NCBI GenBank assembly: GCA_009768925.2
Contig: VHIT02000036.1
Location: 186,001-250,000, forward strand
From: Cryptosporidium bovis
Taxonomy: Eukaryota; Apicomplexa; Conoidasida; Eucoccidiorida; Cryptosporidiidae
Direction: 5' to 3'
DNA length: 64,000 nucleotides
The position numbers and the translations under genes are program-made. Shown here in pieces: positions 20,700 through 31,651 of this stretch; position 1 is the stretch's first letter, and each line of letters begins with the position of its first letter. The notes below the pieces were generated by a model. It did not search any database. It was not told the origin of the DNA and was given only the letters and a program-made list of their open reading frames with translations.

Positions 20700-21562
20700 T
20701 TGTGGAAGGAAAGTATTAAATTATCACCATTACCTTTGTATTCCTCTTCTGTGTATCAAATAAAGAAAATATTATTTATAATTCAAGTAATAAACCTTAT
20801 ATATATGTAAGGTATATGGCCTCACAAACACAAAGAGACCTGAATCTGCCCTATTTTCCCCCAGATAATACTTTAAATTTTATTCTTATTTGAAAAAAAG
20901 GTGCAAATGCTTTTCTTTTCGCTTAATTTAACGAATATAGTCTATCCAGAATAACTCCTCGTCGTCTAACACTTATCCCCCCGGAAAGAGTCAGATCTTC
21001 TTATTTGTTTAAACCGAACCCTTTTCTCTCATATAAATAAACTATCCCAATATGAATTAACACCGGATGCCTTGGTCTCCAGTAGACGACTACAACTACA
21101 AATTTATTGAATTTTTGCGCCTATTTCAAATAATACAAATTTACTTACCTTTTATCATATATATAACCTATTAAATTTGACTCTATTTTACCGCATTACT
21201 TTGAAGCAAATTTTTGGTACCTTAATTTGTCTATTTATATATTGTTTAAATTTCTAAAAAATGTGACCTGGGCGGTAATCTATTTTTTTAGTTCCCTTAA
21301 TTATTATTAAAATACCTATTTTTCTTGCATAAAAAGAAGAAATAGTAAATGTTTAACGGCTATTTTTAGATGAAATTTTAATTTATCTAAAAAAATGATT
21401 AATTTATTATAAAAGCATTTTTCCGGAAATGCCTTTAATTTTATAGACAAAACATAAGTGAACACGAGCAAAAATGAAAGGAAAACAAACATTGTGATTT
21501 AAATTAAAACTGTATTTAATAATAAAACATCCAATATTATGTTTAGTCGAACGTTAATCTAT
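20700..21562. other. Intergenic spacer upstream of the CELF-type gene
   Basis: About 860 bases, AT-rich with a GC-richer island near 20950-21110. A CTGGGCGGTAATC word at 21267-21279 resembles the TACCGCC elements of other spacers in reverse orientation, and a GGTACC lies at 21216-21221. A 38-codon minus-strand frame around 21114-21001 has no ATG and no known match. No gene called. Confidence 0.4.
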
Positions 21563-24500
21563 CTATATATTTGCATTAAAAATATCTAGTATAAAATTCG
21601 GACATCTAGGTTGATACCTTTTTAATTCACTATCTCTAAACAATAATATTCCATTATCCGTTTTCAATTCATTAGGATATGAGTAGTTATTTATTACGTC
21701 TATATTTAAAGATTGAGACTTGTCTCTATTTTCATATCGATCATCATGTTCTTTTTTGTTGCAGTTTGGCTCCTGTTTGTCATTGCATTGTTTTTTACTC
21801 AGAAGAGATTGAATATAACTGTGATAAACTTTAATTAAGGAGTTTTGTTTATACTTACTAAAGTTAGTGGTTATTAGTTGTTTAAATGGAGGACCTTGAA
21901 CAAGCAGTACAAAAGACCTTCTATAAGGTGAATTACTTGAGAAATAATCATTAAAGAAATTAATAACATCAATCCTGCTTAGCTCTTTAGCAACATTACA
22001 AGATTCGTATTTCCAATTGAAGTTATACCTCCATCTACTCATTTCAATCATTGTGAGCCTTATATTTCTAATTTGTATATTATCATTAGCACAGTAGTAG
22101 TCAATAAAGTAACTCTTAATTGATGAAAATTCTTTTTCTGTAAGTATAATTGAATTTTCAATAACATCTGTTTTTAATTTAACTAGAGTGCTTTTAAGTA
22201 TTGAAAACAAAGTAAATGTGTCAAAATTCGTAGATAAAATATATATTGTGAATTGTGGTATACTATTTAATTTGTAAAAGGATACTTCCACCTCACCTTT
22301 GATATTAAATTTTGATCTTCTATTTGCGATAAAGTCATTATTTGAATCTTGTACAAGTTCCTCGACAACTTTATTAACAATATTTTTTATGTGTTTTCTC
22401 AGTATTCTTTCTAAAACTCTAGAAACGACTGTATTAAATATACAACGAGGTTCAACCTCATCATTTGTCTCCCATTTGTAATATTCATTCATGTGTCCGT
22501 CACTAATACTGTAATCATATCCGTTCTTGAAAAAAAAATCCGAAGATAATTTATATTTATTGTACTTACTTCCCATCGAGTTACATGGTAACTGAAACTT
22601 TATTGAAGCACTGCTGGTGCTCATTATTCTGTCAGAAGAAGCTTGTCGAATTATAATTGGTTCATCATTAGCATCAAATGCCATATAATTCTCTTGTCTT
22701 AAACAAAAATATCTATATGAAAATGCCTCCTTATAAACAAGTCTTTTTTGTATTAATTCAGTGTATTCCCTGTACAAATTGCTGTTATTTTCAACCCCAA
22801 GAACAAGTGTCTCCAAATAACCTATTTTTCTTTCACTATATTGAATATTTGAATCAAAATAATTATTCATTATATAATTAAATAAAATCAGATAATCATT
22901 ATAAGTTGTGTATATTCCTGTGTAAATAAATATATCGTCAATAAATACATTATCATATTGAAATATTCCCTGATAATACCTTATAAAATCAATAGAGGAA
23001 CGGTTTTTCCTCTGTTTCACTTCCTTTTTCATTAATTCTTTTAGTATAATATAAAAATCTCTCTCGCTTAGTGGTTTAAACCTGTTTATTAAGTTCTCAA
23101 AAATAAACTCAATGTATTCCAATATAGAATATTCTGGCCCAACAAAATTTAATTCTATTTCATTTATATTAAAAGAAAGTGACCCGTAATGAAATGGTTT
23201 GGAAAGAGTACCTTTTTTTCTCCATTTACTTTCTATTTTATTACCAGTAGAGAAGGATTTTATGAAAATGTCTTTATAACCCTCAAAAGGCTCATTTTCT
23301 AAAAACTCTATTAGTGAGTTATTTATTATTAGCAATAAAATATTAATCAACACTAATTTGGAGTGTTTTTTAATAACATTATTGCTCTTACATATTGAAT
23401 CTTTGTTTTCGATATAACCATACACATCGCATATATCCAGTTTAGTTCTCAATATAGACCTTATGAACACTAGTGAAGATTGTAATTCAAAATTATCAAG
23501 TTTAATTGCAAATCCTAGAGAATTGCTATACATTAGTGTTGGATTTACTCTTTTTTCTGTATTATTATTCGAAATTAAGTTGCCATTTTTGTTTATCATA
23601 GGTATTATTATCTTAGAGTCTAAGTTAACGACAGAATTAGGCAACTTCCATTTCCTATTTTCAATTGATAGTCGCTCATAATTGTCAGTCTTGATATCTA
23701 AGTCTACTGGTACCGAGTACATATTAAAGTGTAAATTCATATACTCATGTTTATTATATGTTTCCAGTTTCATTTCATATTTAGTTTTATATCTAAAATA
23801 TGGATCAACCAAAATTACTGTACCTTTAAATTCGCTTATTTTCCTTATTATATATTCAAGCAACAAAAAAATTGAACTTCCAGTATTTAGTGGTTCTTTT
23901 ACTATTTCATTGTTGCATATTCTAAATAAACTACAATCATTTTTTTCTTTTAATTCTCCTGGAAGTTTTACATATGATCTGTGAATCGAGTGAAGAAGCA
24001 AATTAGGATAAAGTTTAAATAGTATTGGATTATATAATCTAACTTCTCTTTTAATCCAGTTTGAGCGAATGTTCTCGTTTTTTTTAATTATTTGAGTTGG
24101 GATTCCACATATATCCAAAGGTGTTGTGAGTATGGTTGCTTCTTCGTCAAAAATGTACTGTGAATGCCATCTAACTTCATACAATCTTTGTAGTTCATCA
24201 ACCAATTCAACTAAATCCTTGCTTATCTCATAACCAGCACCGTTTTTTCTAATTAATCCAAGTACATACACACTAAAAGAACGAAAACCATCTACTATAT
24301 TTATTATTTTATCCAGTTTTTTTCTATTGAGTTTAAATCTAAAATAAATACTCAAGTCAAGAGTGTTATAATGAAGTTTCCAATATACATTTAAATCCCT
24401 AATCAGATCCTCATCTTTTAACCAGTTTTTAATAGTACCTACGTACAGTGTTTCAACTAAGTCCATAACCTTAGTTAGTGTAACTGACATCATCTGTACT

Positions 24501-25966
24501 ATGTTATTCATTTTTATCCTAAAATAGATGTCCAACATACTTAATTTATAATTTAGTGGAACTATATTAAACGCGTTTACGTACTTCTCAGTCTCTCCTT
24601 TATTTACATGTTCAATATTAATCATTTCATCAGTATTATTATGGGAATTTTTGTTGTTTACACCAAATTTAACTGAATCTGAATAATTAAACCCACAATT
24701 GCAATCATTTGTGGTAGCTAATTTTTTACCTATTATATTCTCAAAAACCTTTGAATTTATAGATGAATCAATAAACAAACTCATTGCCTCCGGTTTCCAA
24801 TAATTTAAAAAGTAATCGATAATTAACTCTTTTAATTCACGAATCCATTCGAATATCCTTGGAGACAACATGCCCTTCTCTTCCTCCGTTAATTCCGTCT
24901 CTCTAAGTGAGTAATACAAGGAAATGTCGTTTACAGATATATCGTTCATATAGTTCTCCCATTTATCTGAAAATAATTCACATTCTGAGTGAAATGTGTA
25001 ATTCTCATCATATTCATGATTTAAATCGTTGTTGTAACTGTAATAGTCGTTTTCACTGTAATTATAGTATTTGATTATGCTGTTACTTTTACCTATGCTA
25101 GTATTATTTAATATATAACCAGACCTAATATATTTAATTCTGTAATTTTCATCTCTTAAACACGATTTGTAAATAGAGTACAACCTCAAAAGTGAATTAA
25201 ATACTCTTCTTGTTGTAATTAACTCTTTTTTTCTAGTTAGTATTTTCTCAATGTTATTACCACTGTAGTTAATCCCTATATAGTCAAGTAAAGTGGATAG
25301 TGACTCTTTTGCCTCTGAGTCATGTACAACTATTGTTATTTTAGTATAATGTTCTGATATTGATATGTTGTCCAGTCCTGAAAAATAATCACCGTAATTA
25401 AGTGTGTAGTTACCTACTTCATATACAATATTCAAAAAAATAAAACTCATTAGGTAAGTCAGACCTTTATTTTCTTTGGGATCTATATCGAAACCAAATG
25501 GTAAGTACAATGAGTACTCTGTTTTTATTTTCATCGGAGAATAATTCACCAAAATTGTTGTATCAAATCCACAACCCTGAAAAGCATATAATCTTTTTAC
25601 CGAACCCAATGGGTATTTAATCTCCATTTTTTTATAGTAATTCAAATTAATAGCAGTTGCATTATCAAAATGAGAACTGTTATAAGTGATATTATCTCCT
25701 GAAACTGCATTATATACTCCAACAATTTCCGAATTTTCCCATGGAGTGCCGAATAAATCTATAACTGCCTTCCATTCATCATCACTATTGTTAAAGGCAC
25801 TATTAAATAAAATTTCAAGAGACGAGTTGCCTATATTTATGTACTCGGACTCGCCATTAATCGTAATATTCGGGTTCTCACCATACACTAAAAATATAAA
25901 TAGTAACACAAAATAACAAATTTTTTCTAAAAAATTTATTTTTTTCTTAAAAACTAACAATAACAT
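21563..25966 (-). CDS. Secreted M16 (insulinase-like) family protein lacking the zinc-binding motif
   Basis: The frame extends to 25978 but starts TTG; the first ATG is 25966, giving 1467 residues. A hydrophobic stretch (YFVLLFIFLVYG, about residues 18-29) is a signal peptide or anchor. The fold is that of large M16A proteases: an N-terminal module with SLYLPFGFD...NKGLTY, a middle domain, and a C-terminal half ending SFVLLVQGPPFKQL. The active-site helix, normally HxxEH after GLAH, reads TYLMSFIF (about 170-177), so both zinc histidines and the catalytic glutamate are absent. Cryptosporidium has an expanded secreted M16 (INS) family including inactive members. The C-terminal tail is polar with a basic stretch. 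A proteolytically dead binding or structural role is inferred. Confidence 0.78.
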   Translation of the reverse strand: MLLLVFKKKINFLEKICYFVLLFIFLVYGENPNITINGESEYINIGNSSLEILFNSAFNNSDDEWKAVIDLFGTPWENSEIVGVYNAVSGDNITYNSSHFDNATAINLNYYKKMEIKYPLGSVKRLYAFQGCGFDTTILVNYSPMKIKTEYSLYLPFGFDIDPKENKGLTYLMSFIFLNIVYEVGNYTLNYGDYFSGLDNISISEHYTKITIVVHDSEAKESLSTLLDYIGINYSGNNIEKILTRKKELITTRRVFNSLLRLYSIYKSCLRDENYRIKYIRSGYILNNTSIGKSNSIIKYYNYSENDYYSYNNDLNHEYDENYTFHSECELFSDKWENYMNDISVNDISLYYSLRETELTEEEKGMLSPRIFEWIRELKELIIDYFLNYWKPEAMSLFIDSSINSKVFENIIGKKLATTNDCNCGFNYSDSVKFGVNNKNSHNNTDEMINIEHVNKGETEKYVNAFNIVPLNYKLSMLDIYFRIKMNNIVQMMSVTLTKVMDLVETLYVGTIKNWLKDEDLIRDLNVYWKLHYNTLDLSIYFRFKLNRKKLDKIINIVDGFRSFSVYVLGLIRKNGAGYEISKDLVELVDELQRLYEVRWHSQYIFDEEATILTTPLDICGIPTQIIKKNENIRSNWIKREVRLYNPILFKLYPNLLLHSIHRSYVKLPGELKEKNDCSLFRICNNEIVKEPLNTGSSIFLLLEYIIRKISEFKGTVILVDPYFRYKTKYEMKLETYNKHEYMNLHFNMYSVPVDLDIKTDNYERLSIENRKWKLPNSVVNLDSKIIIPMINKNGNLISNNNTEKRVNPTLMYSNSLGFAIKLDNFELQSSLVFIRSILRTKLDICDVYGYIENKDSICKSNNVIKKHSKLVLINILLLIINNSLIEFLENEPFEGYKDIFIKSFSTGNKIESKWRKKGTLSKPFHYGSLSFNINEIELNFVGPEYSILEYIEFIFENLINRFKPLSERDFYIILKELMKKEVKQRKNRSSIDFIRYYQGIFQYDNVFIDDIFIYTGIYTTYNDYLILFNYIMNNYFDSNIQYSERKIGYLETLVLGVENNSNLYREYTELIQKRLVYKEAFSYRYFCLRQENYMAFDANDEPIIIRQASSDRIMSTSSASIKFQLPCNSMGSKYNKYKLSSDFFFKNGYDYSISDGHMNEYYKWETNDEVEPRCIFNTVVSRVLERILRKHIKNIVNKVVEELVQDSNNDFIANRRSKFNIKGEVEVSFYKLNSIPQFTIYILSTNFDTFTLFSILKSTLVKLKTDVIENSIILTEKEFSSIKSYFIDYYCANDNIQIRNIRLTMIEMSRWRYNFNWKYESCNVAKELSRIDVINFFNDYFSSNSPYRRSFVLLVQGPPFKQLITTNFSKYKQNSLIKVYHSYIQSLLSKKQCNDKQEPNCNKKEHDDRYENRDKSQSLNIDVINNYSYPNELKTDNGILLFRDSELKRYQPRCPNFILDIFNANI

Positions 25967-26355
25967 TGTGACAAACAAAACTTTAATATTGTTAGTTAAC
26001 TATATTTTTATACTCCGTAATAACATTTAAAATGACAATAACTGAACTATTCTGTAACCATTTATATATAAAATTAGATAGTTATTTTATGTTTATACTT
26101 GAAAAACAAAATAACTGATTCTTTTAATAAACATTTTCAGAGTTCCGGTCAAAATTTGTTAACCCCACAAATGAATTTCACTATTACTGCATTGTGCCGG
26201 TATAGAGAATGATGCATGTTATAAAGACAAATTTTAGACAAAAAAAGACAGCGAAAATTAAATAGACTAACTAAATGACAACTATTGCATGATGCTAATA
26301 ATGAGTGATATTTGTTTCAAACAAAAAAAATCATAACGGTTTAAGTCATAATAAA
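25967..26355. other. Intergenic spacer upstream of the M16 gene
   Basis: About 390 bases, AT-rich. It serves as 3' region of the 26356-28190 gene and promoter of the M16 gene. I see no distinct element in it. Confidence 0.4.
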
Positions 26356-28190
26356 TTAATCAACACAACAGAAACCTCTGAAAGCATCGAATATAGAGTG
26401 TTCATTGGCGTCTCTTCTGTTTAAAATTGAATTTGGACCGTGAATTTGATCATATCTGTAGTTTGGATTATGTTGATTTGGCACCAATTTTAGGATAAAA
26501 CGCAAAGTTCCTCTAAATTGATTAGTTTGTGGGTCTACCAAATAAGCTTGTGATGGAATTCCAATAGAATTGGAATCAATAAATATCGAACATGAGCCTA
26601 TAATATCGGCTTTAAAGTCATTTTCCTCAAGTATTTTAATTTTTAAATTAGGCTGTGACCAACTAAAAGGGAGTGATATTTTATCCTGTACTATGCATGA
26701 TATCAGTTGCTTTCCATTATTACTAGTGTTCATACAAGGAAAAGGTCCAATTCTATAGGTTTCATTCCTGTCATCAATATTATTAAAGCTAGCTACAATG
26801 GAGTAACTCATATCAATAGACGAATTGTATATTCCTCCATTCATAGAATTATGCACACTAGTCATATCCTGGATGCTCTCAATTTGTATCTGAGCCAATA
26901 GTGGAACAGAATTTAGTAGTTGATGATTTATCATTCGTGTCTGTGGCGATAGGTTAGAAGAGTTGATTTTTAGTTGAGTTGGATTGGAACTGTTAATAGA
27001 CGAAAATTGTTGATTTGCGGACGTATTTGTCTGAAAAATTGTATTCGGAGTAAAACTTTTACACACATTATTCAGTTTTTGTTCATTATAGAAAGACCTT
27101 TCCGGATAAGGATAATTATTATTTTCATTTACAGACACAAAATCTGTGTTATAACTGATGTTTTCTTCGGTATTTGCTTTTTTACCAGACCCATTTTGTT
27201 GTAAACTATTATGTGAAATTTTATTGCTAGCATTTTGATTTGATCCCAGTAGTATTCTTTCTAAATTGTTATTTTTACCAGGTTGGATGATTGACTGCAT
27301 TTCTTGGTTAATCTGGTAATCCGTTGTATTTTTTAACTCTCTTAAATTAGCTCCATAATACTTATCTCCCCTAAAGTCGACAAAATCTGTGATCCCACTT
27401 GGAGGATTACTATTTACTATTGTATTTAGACCATTTAGTGACATTTTTACTTTTGGGATATTCGTGGAATTTTGCATAGTCATATTGTTCGAACCATAGT
27501 GAACATTGTAATTCTTATTTACATTTGACATCATATTATAGCAAGACATGTTTTTATTTTCCTCCTCTGAAAATCCACGATTTAGCATTGGACCAGGTTC
27601 ATTACTATTTATCACCATGTTCCTTGTTTGGAAATAAAACTGTGTATGATTTGCCATACTTCCAGAATAATAACTCTCCGTAAAGCCATTATTCAATGTT
27701 TGTTGTTGTGTTCCATTTCTTCTACCTTGTAAATCCACATTGTTGCTATTACTTGCTTCTATTTCCTTCAAATTTCTTAAATTACTCTTTACACCCTCAT
27801 TCTCTTCACTTATCCCCAACCCTGTTTTAAGTGGGCTTATATCTGTTTTTCTTACAGATATTATTGGACTTCTACCTCTGAAATTATTATCTGCATCAAT
27901 TAAATTAATATTAGTGGCTTTTTCTCCATTATTATAATGATCTAAAGACAATCCCTAAAAGAATTAAACGTTAAAATATTCAGAAAAAAATTAATTTATG
28001 AGTTAGTGACAACAATTCAAATAATTTGTTAAATTAATCAGCAAGCAATTGCGAAATAGCAGGCTAACAAACCATCAATTCAGTTATATTATCTGTTGAT
28101 AACTTTTTTTTCTTTATTTTCTTTTTAATATTCGATATTATTATTCACTACTCACTTCAAACACACACTTACATTCATTAACGAACTCAT
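26356..28190 (-). CDS. Asn-rich protein with possible C-terminal C2-like domain (two exons)
   Basis: The long frame opens at TTG with no ATG. Directly before it, at 27956-27955, is an acceptor (CTTTTAG). An 18-base first exon at 28190-28173 (MSSLMN) with a perfect GTAAGT donor joins in phase 0 to give MSSLMNGLSLDH..., 538 residues. Residues 1 to about 380 are Asn/Ser-rich and disordered. The last about 150 residues form a compact region with alternating beta-like strands (LKIKILEENDFKADIIGSC, GTLRFILKLV) that resembles a C2 domain, but calcium-binding aspartates are not obvious. The protein ends GFCCVD, a possible lipidation site. Function unknown. Confidence 0.65.
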
Positions 28191-28320
28191 TTCACAAATT
28201 AAAATCCTAAATCCTATTTCTTTATACTTTTTATTCAATATTATTATTCACTTTCTTACACTTTTTACTCAAACATTTATACAAACTGCCACAAGCTTAT
28301 AAATTATTTCCTCACAAATG

Positions 28321-28333
28321 TTGGCGCCGAAAA
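28321..28333. promoter_or_regulatory. E2F-like TTGGCGCCGAAAA site
   Basis: Located 131 bases upstream of the 28190 start. It matches the GGCGCC core found upstream of several genes in this window. Confidence 0.5.
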
Positions 28334-28982
28334 ATCTAAACCAATAATTTTGATTTTACACTAAGAAATGTGTTTAGGTTTGTTTTAACAGAGTAACGGG
28401 GAAAAAAAGTGTTTGGCATTTATTATTGCTTAAATTGCGCTGCTTTGTGGAATGGCTATAATGAGTTCCTGTTTTTTGTGTATTTATATGTTATGTTTGT
28501 ATCATTTCCATAGATTTAAATATTACGATTCGTATAAATACCTTTATTCTCATCCTACTCAATAAAGAGGCAGTAAAACTAACACAAAAAGACACCGAAA
28601 GATAAATATTGACTAAACACTAACAAGTAATACTTTGTTCATATTTAAATACTTAATCTGATGAGTAAATAATACAATTTCACTGGGTGAATTAAGGCTT
28701 CTCAAAGATATGGTTTAAGGTCATATACAAAGCATACATGGTGATTATGTTTTGTGAATATATCACTTTATGTGTTTGTCTCAAATAACTTAAAAGTGTA
28801 ACCCAAACAAAATTGAGAGGCGATTGGAGGTAGCAAAACGGAAATTAATTAATAATTACTATGTTTTTAATGCTGAATTTGCCTATTTATACAATTATTT
28901 CGAGTCAAAACGTCAATACCATCTAATTATTTTGACTTTTTGCAATCCAATTACAAGTATTCTCAAGCAACGTGGTTCAGAG

Positions 28983-29001
28983 ATACCGCCTCTAGCGGTA
29001 T
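28983..29001. other. Perfect 7-bp hairpin followed by T-run
   Basis: ATACCGC and GCGGTAT flank a 5-base loop and are followed within 3 bases by a run of T. The arms include the TACCGCC word seen elsewhere, so this may be a palindromic protein-binding site rather than an RNA terminator. Confidence 0.5.
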
Positions 29002-29164
29002 TTATTTTTTTGGGACAGTATACCGGTGTCCAAATAAGAGGTACAAAGATAAATAATAAATGTGCAAGCAAATCGACAAATAAATAAAAGTTTTTGTTAT
29101 TAAGAGGTTAGATAACGATAAAAAGTTTTGATTGACATAGCGGGAATGAAAAACCAGTAATTAG

Positions 29165-29167
<3 letters not shown>

Positions 29168-29211
<44 letters not shown>
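29168..29211. repeat. AT dinucleotide microsatellite, 22 units
   Basis: 44 uninterrupted bases of AT about 130 bases upstream of the acidic-protein start. Likely length-polymorphic. Confidence 0.95.
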
Positions 29212-29214
<3 letters not shown>

Positions 29215-29344
29215 ATATTACATATTATATTATATATACTCAATACAAATACATAATCCAGTACGACCAAAAACTAGAAAATTAACAAACAATTTCACAT
29301 TTATTCAATTTTCTTTTCGTCGCTCTATACACTGACATATAAAA

Positions 29345-29584
29345 ATGGCAGGAGAAAAGAGAAAGCGTGTTGAAGAGGCTGAATTGGACTCGGATGTAAA
29401 TGAAGAAACGACCTTGAAAAAAAATTCGATCGACATTGAGGATGACTTTGAAGGTTTACCTTCAGATGAGGAGGAATTAGAGGACATTGACGATGAAGAT
29501 GACGACGATGAAGACGATAACGATGATGATGATGACGAAGAAGATGAACAAGAGGATACCCAAGGTGATGAAGATGATGAAGAC

Positions 29585-29616
<32 letters not shown>

Positions 29617-29662
29617 AGACGGAGAAGATGATGAGGATGGCGAGGACGGTGATGATAATTGA
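29345..29662 (+). CDS. Small, extremely acidic nuclear-type protein
   Basis: 105 residues from an ATG preceded by an AT-rich leader. After a basic start (MAGEKRKRVEEAE, with a KRKR nuclear-signal-like patch), residues about 40-105 are almost only Asp and Glu. No globular domain is visible. Such tails occur in histone chaperones, prothymosin-like and nucleolar proteins, and in the ends of larger proteins. The coding strand is therefore a purine-rich GAN repeat, which creates open frames on the other strands. A more 3' exon cannot be excluded (see the exon-like frame at 30014). Coding status is likely, function unknown. Confidence 0.65.
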
Positions 29663-30808
29663 GGGTGAACAATAATATTGATGGTAATTAAAATAATTAC
29701 ATTATTAATTATTTGTTCACTCCATTATTTCTAGCAATTATAATTTATCTCAAATGACCATTGTAGTTAATTAAATCTATTTAGGTTATCTTATTAGCCA
29801 ATTTGGAGATTAATAATATTTTTTAGTCGCTTGTTCTAATTTTCATTAACAGTGATTTCTATTTTTCAATTCACCCTGTGTTGACTTCATAGTTGATTTC
29901 ATTTTTAATATCAAACCAAATGTATTACATCTCAACATCATCAACATAGTATATAAGTGACTTTGAATAAATCAAATTGAGCTCATTTTTCTGTATGTAT
30001 TTTAAATTAATAGGTTGTATTTACTCCGCCCCAAGCTCATGTTTCAAACATTGCTGCTAAACCTTACATAATACCAACGACATTTTTCGCTCCCAGTTTC
30101 GCTAGGATTTATGCAGTAAACAACTGAGGAAATGACTGCAATAACTAAACATTGCACATTAAAGCAGGTTCTGTTGTAAAATAAAAAATGAATCTACTAT
30201 TTAGAATAATTGGGTAAATAGAAGTGTGTTACCAAAAAAAAGTTATCCAGGGATGAAAACAACTAGATTAGACCGCACTATATTAGGAAAGTACCATGAT
30301 ACATTAATATTAATGTTATTGTATATATTAAAGCAATAAAATAACACCGTAAAAGTAAAAAACTGTAAACATAACATAAACGAGACAAAATTACTCATAT
30401 TTTAGTACCTACCCCTTCATTTCACCTAACAAATGATCGAATATCCAATTGAATTATGCTTGAGCTAAATTTTTCATCATAGTTTCATCCGACATATTTT
30501 TCTAAATAATTTACATGCAAAATATATATATATATATATACGATGTGGCGCCCAAAGTATCGTAAATATATTGCATGTAAAAATAAGTAATAACAGCAAC
30601 TAGTCATTATTTACATAAAAAAAGGGATTTTTTTATCTGAAGACGAGGTCACAAGCGTGTTTTAGGTTGGTACTTTATGGTTGTTATACTTTGATTTTGA
30701 AGCAAAGTTATATTCAAAATACAGAACAGGAATAGAATAACAGTTCAGATAAAGCAATTAAACAAAAGACTCTAAGAAAGGTTAAGTCAATCTATATATA
30801 GATTTTGT
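29663..30808. other. Intergenic spacer with exon-like frame and compound promoter element
   Basis: About 1.15 kb. It contains an exon-like 37-codon plus frame (30014-30127) directly after an AATTAATAG acceptor-like site, and the compound element at 30545. Otherwise AT-rich. Confidence 0.4.
30545..30563 (+). promoter_or_regulatory. Compound promoter element GGCGCCCAAAGTATCGTAAA
   Basis: An E2F-like GGCGCC core is followed by CAAAGTATCGTAAA, about 260 bases upstream of the EF-hand-like gene start. It aligns with the element at 36124 (CGCCCAAGGTACCGTAAA) with only two mismatches over about 18 bases, although the downstream genes are unrelated. Confidence 0.55.
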
Positions 30809-31651
30809 ATGATGAGTCAGGATAAGTGGTTTGTAACGAGATTTTCTGAATACAAAGTTAAAAGAAACACAAATATAAATAACATCGCAAATACACTTGA
30901 AGAAGAAACGCAATCCAATTACTTTGATATACCTGATGATATAGAAAAGAACACATTATATATGTGTTACGAGCTTTACTCAACCTTTGACTATGATGGG
31001 AAAGGATACATATCTTTGAAATTATTAGAAGAATGGTCAAAAACAAGGAATGAATTATTACAAAAATCAACCAAAGTAAATACAAATAAATATGATAGAT
31101 ACAAATTGGCAATTCAAAGAATGTGTAATTCCATTGAAACTTACAAAAGTAGATATTTGAGCAAAAGGGATATTAATGTTGAAGATGATATTAAACAGAA
31201 AAATGAGGAAGATAATGTGATAAATGGAGATGATACCATTTTTATCACAATAAGTGAGTTCATTAATTTTTGTGCTCCTATATTTGATGAAACTTCGAGT
31301 TTTGAAGTGAAAGGAAAAAGTAAATCACATGCAAAGACTGATTCAATACACTTTAAAACATCTACAGAAACGAATATTGCTCTTACAAACTATTTTGGTA
31401 CAATGACAAATATTCCACCTAATGGAGAATTTGTTGCGCTTTCTTCAAGCCCAAGTTCATATTTAGAACCAACATACAGTAATGCCATGAAAGGTGTATC
31501 TATTCCTATGCACAACCCCGCATTGTACATTACAGACAGCAACCTTTACCACAATAGCTTGTGGAATCCGTGTACACAGGGTAAAATTGCATCTTTACTA
31601 ACCTGGGGTAAAGATCTAGACGATATTCAGAGAACAAATGACAAAATATAA
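30809..31651 (+). CDS. EF-hand-like protein, unknown function
   Basis: 280 residues from an ATG (a second ATG follows immediately). Around residues 57-70 the string YSTFDYDGKGYISLKLLEEW fits an EF-hand loop and exit helix: D-x-D-G-x-G-x-I-S with L at the helix. A second, degenerate copy may lie at about 142-155 (DDTIFITISEFINFC). The C-terminal third is low complexity then contains a hydrophobic-aromatic stretch (NPALYITDSNLYHNSLWNP) that looks conserved but is unknown to me. No signal peptide or membrane segment. It is probably a calcium-responsive regulatory or adaptor protein. Confidence 0.65.
   Translation: MMSQDKWFVTRFSEYKVKRNTNINNIANTLEEETQSNYFDIPDDIEKNTLYMCYELYSTFDYDGKGYISLKLLEEWSKTRNELLQKSTKVNTNKYDRYKLAIQRMCNSIETYKSRYLSKRDINVEDDIKQKNEEDNVINGDDTIFITISEFINFCAPIFDETSSFEVKGKSKSHAKTDSIHFKTSTETNIALTNYFGTMTNIPPNGEFVALSSSPSSYLEPTYSNAMKGVSIPMHNPALYITDSNLYHNSLWNPCTQGKIASLLTWGKDLDDIQRTNDKI

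Larger units (their letters stand above)
28191..29344. other. Divergent promoter region with E2F-like site, hairpin and AT microsatellite
   Basis: About 1.15 kb between a minus-strand and a plus-strand gene. It holds TTGGCGCCG at 28321, a hairpin at 28983-29001, and an AT repeat at 29168-29211. An 87-codon plus frame (28824-29087) starts at TTG, includes the hairpin and has no ATG near its start. I do not call it a gene. Confidence 0.45.

Noticed and set aside
28824-29087. 87-codon plus-strand frame upstream of the acidic-protein gene
   Set aside because: It begins with TTG and runs through a hairpin and a T-rich run; composition is mixed and no homology is apparent.
29325-29675. Long frames on other strands and frames over the acidic gene (His/Leu-rich and Met/Lys-rich)
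   Set aside because: They are shadows of the GAN-type codon repeats of the acidic protein.
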